Below are positions 27,101 to 34,618 of a stretch of 51,242 bases of DNA, one piece after another. Origin of the DNA: Candidatus Thalassarchaeaceae archaeon (GTDB lineage Archaea; Thermoplasmatota; Poseidoniia; Poseidoniales; Thalassarchaeaceae). Where the stretch lies: the NCBI GenBank assembly GCA_030747675.1, contig JASLKH010000008.1, positions 1 through 51,242 of the forward strand. Reading direction: 5' to 3'. The translations under genes and the position numbers were made by a program. The notes beneath the pieces were generated by a model. That model did no database searches. It was not told where the DNA came from and was given only the letters and a program-made list of their open reading frames with translations. Every line of letters begins with the position of its first letter. The first letter of the stretch is position 1.

Positions 27101-30100
27101 GTGGTCATTCCATTGGCCTCCAGTCATAGGTAAATCATCGACTAAGTTGGGCACGAAATCGCGGTCAAAATCACTCCATCTGTTCATTAATATAGATTGG
27201 CCATTTGAATCTTGATATTGAATGTACCAAGTTCCATTCGAATCAATTGCAGCCACCGGGCTTCCCTGTAGTATGGCGCTGGAGACCGTAATCGGTTGCT
27301 TCCCTTCGAATTCGTTGACAACTAATTGATTGAATGAATCTGTACAAATAATCCATGTATTTTCATCCTCAATAGGTACAATTTCGGCGTCATCGTTGCA
27401 TCCCAAATCAACAGTGCGGGCATTGTTTGAATTAGATGGAATCAAAATGTGGCTTCCGAAGGTGTTATTCAATACACCAGGGAGCAGCAATCCTTGATTA
27501 GAAAATATCGGATTTCCTGATGTTCCATTGTGGTCAGGAATGGCAATATTGGCTGAATTATTCAGTTCTACAGATTGGTGTTGCCAATCAGAATTATTGG
27601 CCAACCAAGCAACTTCTAGAGTATTTCCTGAACCAACAATTGCAATGTTTGAGCTCGAATCCACTGTGATTAATGAGGAATCATGTAGTATGGTTTGTTC
27701 AGTCATGACCCAATTAGAATCACTTCCTTCAAACCAATGCGTCGAAGCGACTCCTGTATCAACAGTCATGAGAGCAATGCTGGTATTCCCATTAGAGAGG
27801 AATCCTGCAAATCGGTCAACATCATTAAGCAGCACGCTGGTGTCCCAAGAACTTCCGTTTTGTACCGCTAGAGACACCTCATCTGAATTAAGCCAAAGTA
27901 TGTGCGGTGTTTGATTTGAATCAAGGAAAAGGAAAGTCTGACTCGAGATCGCTTGGGTATTTCCAACAACATCAGTGGTTAATGCTGAATCTGTTTGGTT
28001 TGCAAAAATTAGCGATGAACCAATGGTAAATACTGATGAGGATCTGTTATCTGTTTTTATGGCAATACTTCCATGTGCTCCTGCATTTAAATTAGGTAAC
28101 ATTTCTTCTTGCAAAAGTACACCACCTTGTCGTTGCATAAAGGTCAGACCACCGTCTGATGTAACGACAATAGGTTGTCCTGCAGGTGTTACAGTCATCC
28201 CTGCCGTAATGGGTCCTCCAAAAGAAGTCGCACCCCATGGGTCAGCAGAAGTCAGACCTTCATTCGCTCTTTCATAGTGAAAAGTTCCTTGGTTTGTGTC
28301 AAGGAGTAATTGTGTTCTCCCTTGAGCGTCTACAGACAAATCTAATCCATTTACAGTGAAATCAAAAGGAAGGTCTGCTAACTCCCAGTCTCTTGTTTCC
28401 ATGATGGTTATTGAACCACCTGTAGACCCCTGTGAATTAGAATTGGAACTAGCATAGAGGAATTCATGTGTTCCATCACGATCTGCATCTCCGCCACTGG
28501 ATATGATTTTTCCAAGATGTTGCCCGGAAGCACCATTTACAGTAAACAAACTACTAGTTTCATCGAAAATACTGGTTGTATTTGTTCCAAGGAACAATTC
28601 CATTTTCCCCCCACTTGTTCCTGAGCCTGGACTACCGACCAAAAAATCTTGAATCCCATCGTCATTGACATCACCTGCAGAATTGATCTGATATCCGAAT
28701 TGATCTGAGCCAGTTAAAATTGTAGTTGGATTCTGCGAAAAACCTGTGGGACTTCCTTCGAAAAACCACACTGAATTGTTGAATATTTCACTAATTGCTA
28801 AATCCGAATAACCATCATTGTTTACATCACCTAATGCGCTTAGAGAATGGCCGAAAAGCGTCCATACATCTGACATGGACCAAACTCGGCTTGGATTTGA
28901 TGAAATACCATCTGGACTACCATAATGGACTTGAGCTTCTCCTCGGCCAGATAATTCAATTTGAGAATCAGAACTTCCAATAGCAAGATCATCGAATCCA
29001 TCTCCATTTGCATCACCCACACCTACAATTGACCATCCGAGATACAAATCATCATGTTCTCCTTCAATAATTGTAGGGGATTCGTTGATGCTTGTGTTTC
29101 CATAAAAGACCAACACTCTTCCCTTCGCCGGCTCGAGACCGCCAGAGGTCCAACCCATTTCAGTTACAGCGAAGTCGGAGAAGCCATCATCATTGACATC
29201 ACCTAGGCTTGCAAGACGACTTCCAAATTCTCCATTTTCCAATTGTCCGAAACTTGTCCAAGAAGATGTATTGGATAACCCTGTGGGGTGACCAGTGTAA
29301 AGATGAATAGAGCCAGTTGCAACATTTGAATCATTTTTTCCCCCAGGTGCCGCAACAAGAATGTCATCATAACCATCTCCGTTTATGTCAGATGCACCTG
29401 AAATACTTGACCCGAAAAATGCATCTGAATGGGTTCCAAGGAAAGTCAAATCTGGAATTGAAGTATATCCTTCCATCGAACCGTAATGGATGTGTACTGC
29501 ACCCGCATTATTTGATAATCCAGGTTCTCCATAGATGAGATCGCTATATCCATCGTTGTTGTAATCACCCGATGCATCGGCTCCAATACCAAAGTTGGTG
29601 CTATTTGTTGACTCGATTTCCAGTAATGGCTCGGGTGTAATTCGGGCATCATCCCGCCCAGTTAAGTCTCTAACAATTCTTAGCCCAGTCCCATTCTCAA
29701 TTCCATAAACTAACTGGGCACGTCCAGTAGCATCCAAATGGTGACCAAGAGGGTTTCCTATACCTTCACCTTCATCTACAACAGAATACGTTGAATCATC
29801 ACCAGTAAGAGAAATTACAGCAACACGGTTGTAAGTTGTGTCGAGGAAAGAAAGGTGAAGAACATCCTCAACATCGATATTTAGAACAAAGTTTTCACCA
29901 ACTCCGGATGAACGAATTAGAGTATGTCGCCACCATGAACTCGTGAATCGGGTGAGATGTAGGCCACCGGTGTCGGAATCCCGATATGCTACAGCCTCAG
30001 TTCCATTACTGTAAATTGCGATTTCAGGTGGGCTTGTAATATTCACATTGTTGACTAAAGTGCGGATTAACCAATCATCATCTGGAGCAGGAGTCCAATC

Positions 30101-30589
30101 ATTTTCTCTAACTATTTTTAGAGAAGACGCATCTACATCAAGGTAGACTATACGTGCAAATCCTCGGTAGTCAATAACAATTGAACAACCACGCCCTACA
30201 TCTCCTTGTGAATCAACAGTAACTCTAGTTGTTGTACCATCAGGACTCATGGTAAACACTTCCAAATCCTGTGAATCTGCATTGTATCCACAGGCTTTGA
30301 TATCCTGATTAGGCCCAATAGCTACGTCAATATCTTCGACAGATTCACTGAATTGATCCAGTGATGCCTCAACCCATTCATCAATTCCTCTTTCGGGAAG
30401 TAATTCCCAATCAATTCCTTCATTGGTGAGAGTGGTTCCTGCAAGGGCCTCCCCCCAGCCATTGGATAACGAAGTAGAGTTTTCAGAATTTGTTGCATCA
30501 TCTAAAGGTAATTCAGATTTATTCATTATTAGTGGTGAAATTGATGCAAACACCATGAGTAGTGCTAGTAGAATACCATTTTTCCTCAT
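24161..30589 (-). CDS. Giant integrin-alpha-like surface protein: signal peptide, 7 FG-GAP repeats, long TSP3 stalk, TM helix, basic/proline-rich cytoplasmic tail
   Basis: MRKNGILLALLMVFASISPLIM signal peptide (ATG at 30589; ORF-track start at 30895 overlaps the thiamine pyrophosphokinase gene). Seven FG-GAP cores from DYNNDGYSDLIYGEP to DADRDGTHEFLYAS. Many DxDGDGxxD repeats. TM YILVILGVILALAVVILAITRL. Tail with RKTRKTS-type repeats. Confidence 0.85.
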   Translation of the reverse strand: MRKNGILLALLMVFASISPLIMNKSELPLDDATNSENSTSLSNGWGEALAGTTLTNEGIDWELLPERGIDEWVEASLDQFSESVEDIDVAIGPNQDIKACGYNADSQDLEVFTMSPDGTTTRVTVDSQGDVGRGCSIVIDYRGFARIVYLDVDASSLKIVRENDWTPAPDDDWLIRTLVNNVNITSPPEIAIYSNGTEAVAYRDSDTGGLHLTRFTSSWWRHTLIRSSGVGENFVLNIDVEDVLHLSFLDTTYNRVAVISLTGDDSTYSVVDEGEGIGNPLGHHLDATGRAQLVYGIENGTGLRIVRDLTGRDDARITPEPLLEIESTNSTNFGIGADASGDYNNDGYSDLIYGEPGLSNNAGAVHIHYGSMEGYTSIPDLTFLGTHSDAFFGSSISGASDINGDGYDDILVAAPGGKNDSNVATGSIHLYTGHPTGLSNTSSWTSFGQLENGEFGSRLASLGDVNDDGFSDFAVTEMGWTSGGLEPAKGRVLVFYGNTSINESPTIIEGEHDDLYLGWSIVGVGDANGDGFDDLAIGSSDSQIELSGRGEAQVHYGSPDGISSNPSRVWSMSDVWTLFGHSLSALGDVNNDGYSDLAISEIFNNSVWFFEGSPTGFSQNPTTILTGSDQFGYQINSAGDVNDDGIQDFLVGSPGSGTSGGKMELFLGTNTTSIFDETSSLFTVNGASGQHLGKIISSGGDADRDGTHEFLYASSNSNSQGSTGGSITIMETRDWELADLPFDFTVNGLDLSVDAQGRTQLLLDTNQGTFHYERANEGLTSADPWGATSFGGPITAGMTVTPAGQPIVVTSDGGLTFMQRQGGVLLQEEMLPNLNAGAHGSIAIKTDNRSSSVFTIGSSLIFANQTDSALTTDVVGNTQAISSQTFLFLDSNQTPHILWLNSDEVSLAVQNGSSWDTSVLLNDVDRFAGFLSNGNTSIALMTVDTGVASTHWFEGSDSNWVMTEQTILHDSSLITVDSSSNIAIVGSGNTLEVAWLANNSDWQHQSVELNNSANIAIPDHNGTSGNPIFSNQGLLLPGVLNNTFGSHILIPSNSNNARTVDLGCNDDAEIVPIEDENTWIICTDSFNQLVVNEFEGKQPITVSSAILQGSPVAAIDSNGTWYIQYQDSNGQSILMNRWSDFDRDFVPNLVDDLPMTGGQWNDHDGDGYGDNPDAPAYDQCKTLPGASVYGHYGCADGDNDGFANSIDDCANSGKSWRDTIGCPDNDGDGWSDPNGQAGWDGDRHPTNWMQSIDTDGDGRYDNHGPDCCGSSNSDEFPLDPQQWEDLDGDGFGDNSSAETGDKCPGLLGTSIYDRRGCLDSDGDGWSDPEPATSQNPEGWTYNRIECHTNGTHCADLWPWAPTDTSAANICGILCNQQWADRDGDGYGDNNSYDAWNRDAFPDDPTQFSDADEDGWGDNANGNYPDDCPLIWGNSTADLNGCVDTDGDGHSNTYEYDINPTTGLRENEVGDALPNNPEQWRDRDGDGFGENALDAGNPNWDRCQTVPGFLNGQPGPGCPLPQGDDDGDGVVNGTDACPDTPQNEAVLVDTNGCSPSQLDDDQDGVTNANDICNDTPLGEVVDQQTGCSNSQTDQDSDNDGVNDIDGNGGVLDLCPNTSADFEVDTNGCADYQKDTDEDGITDDIDECKFTTLGATVDQFGCIVVGADTDGDGYEDAFDAFPSDDSQWQDTDGDGYGDNWGEMDWDENREGTVGEWVYNAQQPDACPFDFGTSWSSNRALLGLHGCPDTDGDGVPDPTLNWTIENGADYFPNDPTQYGDYDNDSFGDNPNGNNGDFCPETPGVIGGIGGNGCPPGTDTDGDGIIDIIDLCDEQDATGWDEDSNGCIDDNDSDGVLDNIDSCPDTPEEDWFEVDPENGCTDAQLEGDSSSIVDGSSMKYILVILGVILALAVVILAITRLRNRGFNWDDDDLLDDDDDWQDETDEEEWSPFGNAPPLSRASASKPQKSENPPSRGPPSTGPGSRGPPTTSRQPERKSPSFNESKPTNRPGMRPSGPTRIPTTSVQSDPVRKTRKTSQTTSKPSTSKPVRRTRKTSMSPAEGATPMQKTTRRTRKTAAPKTTRRKKASDSWEDLFAADEKADFDNAVAETKERLIIGDSDTSVLSRLQSSGWTPKQSKHILGHARN
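24955..27172 (-). repeat. Thrombospondin type-3-like calcium-binding repeat region
   Basis: Repeated DxDGDGYGDN...DxCP...GCxDxDGDGWSD units; coordinates approximate. Confidence 0.8.
28400..29610 (-). other. Seven-blade FG-GAP (integrin-alpha-type) beta-propeller region
   Basis: Cores: DYNNDGYSDL, DINGDGYDDI, DVNDDGFSDF, DANGDGFDDL, DVNNDGYSDL, DVNDDGIQDF, DADRDGTHEF. Coordinates approximate. Confidence 0.8.
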
Positions 30590-30619
30590 CAACGCCACCA
30601 AATTAGCCGTGGAATCCGC

Positions 30620-30639
30620 CTCGACCCTATAGGGTCGAG
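30620..30639. promoter_or_regulatory. 20-bp perfect palindrome ctcgaccctatagggtcgag in the divergent intergenic region
   Basis: Read directly; about 30 nt upstream of ATG at 30589. Confidence 0.6.
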
Positions 30640-30707
30640 TCAGGGGGGGGTTCTTCAGCCAACCGCACAAACGCATCTCTTTCAACCCGTGACTGCTCCG
30701 CGGTGAT

Positions 30708-31325
30708 ATGGAGGCAAACCGTTGGCTACTCTGCGCCGCAGGTGGTTGGCCCTCAGAGGAAGTTTGGAGACCACTTTCCAAATGCTGTGATGTAATTATG
30801 GGAGTTGATGGAGGTACAGACATCGCTCTTTCAAAGCACCTAGATGTGGTGATGGCAGCAGGAGATTTTGATTCTATTATTGACGAAAAAGTCACTCGAA
30901 TCTCGTTACCAGATCAAGAAGCATCTGATTTGTTGAAATGTTTAGAATATGCCGCTCAAAATGGTGCCAAAATTGCTGATGTGATTGGAATCGAAGGCGG
31001 TGAAATAGACCATTTAATCGCTGTTTTCGCTGCTTTAATTGAATCACCTTCAAATATCGAAGTTCGTTTGTATTTGGGTACCCACGTCGGATTGCGGTGT
31101 ACAGATTCTTTGAATTTAATTCTTAACCCAAAGACCAAGCTGAGTCTCTTCGCCTTCACTTCGTGTGCAAATGTATCAATTTCTGGAGTCGAATACCCTC
31201 TGGAATCTCAACCCCTTGCTTTTTCCACTCAGGGGCTACACAACGTTGCATTAGGTGGTGAGATTAATATTCAATCAGATGGCCCATTAGTGGTATTGAT
31301 TCAGAATAATCCAACTACTCTCTAA
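30708..31325 (+). CDS. Thiamine pyrophosphokinase-like protein
   Basis: CDVIMGVDGGTDIALSKHLDVVMAAGDFDSI, DQEASDLLKCLEYA, IGIEGGEIDHLIAVFAAL, C-terminal STQGLHNVALGGEINIQSDGPLVVLIQ. Confidence 0.85.
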   Translation: MEANRWLLCAAGGWPSEEVWRPLSKCCDVIMGVDGGTDIALSKHLDVVMAAGDFDSIIDEKVTRISLPDQEASDLLKCLEYAAQNGAKIADVIGIEGGEIDHLIAVFAALIESPSNIEVRLYLGTHVGLRCTDSLNLILNPKTKLSLFAFTSCANVSISGVEYPLESQPLAFSTQGLHNVALGGEINIQSDGPLVVLIQNNPTTL

Positions 31326-32157
31326 TCTTCATCGAATATTCATTTGAACCTGGCAACCCCAATCCTGTTTGATTTGCCTTTTCAGTAATTGCTGCTGCAG
31401 AAATAGTTTCTTCAAACGTCCCATTCTTCACGATAATGTTTCTTTTCCAAACAGTCCAAGCGGAATATCCAGGGAATAGAGCACGCCATGTAAAAGGCAC
31501 TCTACCGGGAGTTACTTTGTTTACCACTCTTACAATTGAAGTGGTGCATGTTGACGTTAGAGTGTTGTACCATTCTGGTTTTTCCTGAATTTCATTTGTG
31601 CGAAGAACCATACCTTTGAACAATTCTTTGCGTTTTTCGGGGGTTGCCTGACAAGGAAACAAAAAGACATCATTTTTGCGTGCATTTGTGCGCACTCCCA
31701 ATATATCTCGTTCTGTTGCCCAGACGATCATCAATTCAAACTCATTCCACAAACCAGTCCAAGGATGATAGCGCTCTCCAATTTCTCTTCGGCATTCAAA
31801 AGATGCCATCAAGAACTGATTTTTTTCAAATTCAAAACCAATCATTGTATGTGCCATTCCACGGATTTTGTGGAAATGATCAATCACATAATAAACGCCA
31901 ACGATATCACTAATTTTTGCAGACCATTCATCCCATTTTTCATCATAATCCTTTGTCGTCCTCCATGTGAAATCTCGACGATTATGGAGTGTGAATGTAT
32001 CGCCATCTTCGTGTACAGTAAAATGTGCTGTTTGGGCGCAATCTGGGACCCAATTTCTATCATTTCTTGCCTTCTTACGACCGATGGATAACCACCAGAA
32101 ATTGATGATTAGAGCTAGAATAGCAAACCCTAGAAATGCAATGTATTGCACTTTCAT
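31315..32157 (-). CDS. Hypothetical protein with N-terminal TM anchor
   Basis: MKVQYIAFLGFAILALIINFWWLSIGRKKAR, then a soluble ~250-aa region; 3' end overlaps the 3' end of the convergent thiamine pyrophosphokinase gene by 11 bp. Confidence 0.65.
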   Translation of the reverse strand: MKVQYIAFLGFAILALIINFWWLSIGRKKARNDRNWVPDCAQTAHFTVHEDGDTFTLHNRRDFTWRTTKDYDEKWDEWSAKISDIVGVYYVIDHFHKIRGMAHTMIGFEFEKNQFLMASFECRREIGERYHPWTGLWNEFELMIVWATERDILGVRTNARKNDVFLFPCQATPEKRKELFKGMVLRTNEIQEKPEWYNTLTSTCTTSIVRVVNKVTPGRVPFTWRALFPGYSAWTVWKRNIIVKNGTFEETISAAAITEKANQTGLGLPGSNEYSMKIRE

Positions 32158-32159
32158 TG

Positions 32160-33218
32160 TTATTCCTCTTCACTTGATGGTGGTCGTTCAGATAGCAGAA
32201 TTGAGATGGGACGTGTTTCCTCAATATTCCCTAGTACAATTTTTGCAATTACCGCCATTGGTACGGCTAGAACCATGCCCATAATTCCCCAAAGCCAAAA
32301 CCAGAATGCTGTGACAAGGAGTAAGACTACAGGAGATATATCCAAACTCGCTCCAAACATTTTGTTTTCAATAAACTGCCCCCAAATTTGTTGATTAACA
32401 ATCAGGATGATAGCCAATGCAATTGCGATGGAAGGTGAAAGGAGGATGAAGCCCAATATCAGTGGTGGAATTAATGCGAAAAGGCTACCAATATATGGTA
32501 CGTAGTTTAGTATGAATGTTAGAACACTCCACAAAAACCATCCAGGAACTCCAGCAGCAAATAGGCACGCCCCAGTAACAAAAGCGGTCCCTATACTGAC
32601 TATAGTTTTGACAACAACATACTTGTTTACACCTTTCCCAATATCGTGAATAATGGTATTCATTTTTTCATTAGCATCTGTAGAATAAGCTGCCGAGAGT
32701 CTCTTTGGAAGTGTTTCAGCCTCTAGAATGATGAATACAAGGAATATGAATACAGTGAACATCATTGATAGGAAGTTGGTGATTTCTCCGAACGTAGACA
32801 TCAATAAACTATCAATCGCTTCACTGTTTATCGAATCTGAAAGTCCAGCGAATGTAATTGTAATCCCTGCCCTTTCCAATTCATCATCCCAATATTCGAT
32901 TTTTTCGTGTAATTTATCTGTATATTCTGGAATTCCATCTGCAAATTTAGTGATGTCTTGATACAACCACCAACCTATTATGCCAATAATTGCCCCCAAT
33001 GCTGCCACTACGAAGGCATATGCTGCAAATAGTGGTACTCCTCGATCGTTTAACCAATGCGCACCTGGTGCTAATAGAAAGAAAATCAGTACTGCAAGAA
33101 TGAATGGTTCAATTACTACTCGGAGATGAAGAAGTGCTAGAACTCCAAGTGCTAGTAAAATTGCTGCATGAGATGCAGTACGCAGTCGGTTTTCAAATTG
33201 ATCGGATAATTCACTCAT
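32160..33218 (-). CDS. AI-2E family transporter-type membrane protein
   Basis: Multi-TM; VAALGAIIGIIGWWLYQDI...FLVFIILEAETLPKRLSA...GVPGWFLWSVLTFILNYVPYIGSLFALIPPLILGFI. Start MSELSDQ at 33218 preferred over 33278. Confidence 0.83.
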   Translation of the reverse strand: MSELSDQFENRLRTASHAAILLALGVLALLHLRVVIEPFILAVLIFFLLAPGAHWLNDRGVPLFAAYAFVVAALGAIIGIIGWWLYQDITKFADGIPEYTDKLHEKIEYWDDELERAGITITFAGLSDSINSEAIDSLLMSTFGEITNFLSMMFTVFIFLVFIILEAETLPKRLSAAYSTDANEKMNTIIHDIGKGVNKYVVVKTIVSIGTAFVTGACLFAAGVPGWFLWSVLTFILNYVPYIGSLFALIPPLILGFILLSPSIAIALAIILIVNQQIWGQFIENKMFGASLDISPVVLLLVTAFWFWLWGIMGMVLAVPMAVIAKIVLGNIEETRPISILLSERPPSSEEE

Positions 33219-33219
33219 G

Positions 33220-33232
33220 TAGCCGCAGGCTA
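33220..33232. promoter_or_regulatory. Inverted repeat tagcc-gca-ggcta 1 nt upstream of the AI-2E-type gene start
   Basis: 5-bp arms, 3-nt loop, read directly. Confidence 0.45.
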
Positions 33233-33292
33233 TACTATTGCCCTTTGAATTCACTCCCTTCCATCTGATTTGATGCAAGGATTTGTCGACTA

Positions 33293-34618
33293 CTATTCAA
33301 AAGCCACCCATTCATTGTTGGATTGGTCCCACCAGTCTACACTATCGTCAGGCCGTTGCCGCCAATGTATTCCTTGGTCGTCAACATAGGTCGGCATTCC
33401 TTCACTATCCGGTGCTAAATTTTCAGCCCACAAATCATCTTGTTCTTCTTGTTGTTCACGACCCATTATTCCTGCCACGATGATACCCATAATGATGGCA
33501 ATTAGGAACCCTCCTGCGCCTACAACTGCAATAGTTGCAGATAAACTCATGAAGAGCGGTGTTGGCTCATAATCACTACCTGCGGATACCTCTGGCCACC
33601 TTGCTGAATCACCACTTGCATTCTTGACCTCAAGACTTGCATCATCAGAAGGCGGCAATCTTACTATGTTGAGCGCTTCTGTAGTGCTTCGACCTTGTGG
33701 ACTGATGAGAGTTGCACGGATTTTATGAACGCCTGGTGCCCACATTGCACAATCAACTAAAACTAAATCTTCGTATTCTGTATTTGCTTGACCGGGATCA
33801 ATAACTTCCCATTCAATTTCCATTTCTTGAATCATTGTATCTTGTGTTCCATTAATCATTAATTGACAGGGTGTACCAACTTCTGAGTTTGCACCGACAA
33901 TTTCAACAACAAATGATGGTGGGGGGTGGATATTGATTTTGAAGGATAATTCAGCCGTTGCAACCATACCTAGTCCATTGACATAGTTTTCAATGATAGT
34001 ATATTCACCTGCAGGCCATTTACTACAATCCAGTGGCGTTTCATATTCTCCAACCAACCACGGAACTCCTTGGATGGATATCATTCCCATTTCATCATAA
34101 TGAGCTCCGACCAAGTCGGTTGAGATACGATGAACCCAGCATGTGTCTCCAGTGAAGATGAACTCTTCAGCCTCAAGTTCCATTGATAATTGTGGGGGTG
34201 TCAAACTAGCAACCAAAGAGTGGTCTCCTAAATCTTCATCATGTACAACCATTCCAGAATCCACATCCCAGACCCTGAATTGGATGGTGTAATCTGAATC
34301 AGACCATGCTTTTACAGTAATATTCACTTGGTGAGTAGTTCCAGATTCTAAGGTAGTATTGTCCCAAAATGAGATGGAAATATCTTCTGTTGAAGCAATA
34401 ACTTCAATGGCTATTATTGCATTGCCAGCACTGGTTCCGATTGAAGCAACAACACGGACGATGTCAAAATCTCCATCACTATCTTCGTCTAGATGGTCGG
34501 CACGAGCATCATAAATTACGATGTGACTTTGGTCTTGAGCAATAGCCATACTCGAAATCATAGGGAATATGCATGCTGCGAATAACAATGCAAACATTTT
34601 CTCACGCATTTGCATCAC
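33293..34618 (-). CDS. Secreted membrane-anchored protein with Ig-like/PKD-like ectodomain, TM and short cytoplasmic Trp-rich C-terminus
   Basis: Signal peptide REKMFALLFAACIFPMISSMAIAQ; TM LSATIAVVGAGGFLIAIIMGIIVAGIM; tail GMPTYVDDQGIHWRQRPDDSVDWWDQSNNEWVAFE. 5' end overlaps the upstream gene by up to 17 bp. Confidence 0.72.
   Translation of the reverse strand: MMQMREKMFALLFAACIFPMISSMAIAQDQSHIVIYDARADHLDEDSDGDFDIVRVVASIGTSAGNAIIAIEVIASTEDISISFWDNTTLESGTTHQVNITVKAWSDSDYTIQFRVWDVDSGMVVHDEDLGDHSLVASLTPPQLSMELEAEEFIFTGDTCWVHRISTDLVGAHYDEMGMISIQGVPWLVGEYETPLDCSKWPAGEYTIIENYVNGLGMVATAELSFKINIHPPPSFVVEIVGANSEVGTPCQLMINGTQDTMIQEMEIEWEVIDPGQANTEYEDLVLVDCAMWAPGVHKIRATLISPQGRSTTEALNIVRLPPSDDASLEVKNASGDSARWPEVSAGSDYEPTPLFMSLSATIAVVGAGGFLIAIIMGIIVAGIMGREQQEEQDDLWAENLAPDSEGMPTYVDDQGIHWRQRPDDSVDWWDQSNNEWVAFE

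Noticed and set aside
9699-30639. Hairpins interpreted as intrinsic terminators
   Set aside because: Several (9699, 21826, 30620) lie between divergent gene starts and lack following T-runs; archaeal intrinsic termination relies mainly on poly-U.
30590-30895. N-terminal extension of the giant surface protein up to 30895
   Set aside because: It overlaps the thiamine pyrophosphokinase coding region and would bury the obvious signal peptide MRKNGILLALLMVF; start reset to 30589.
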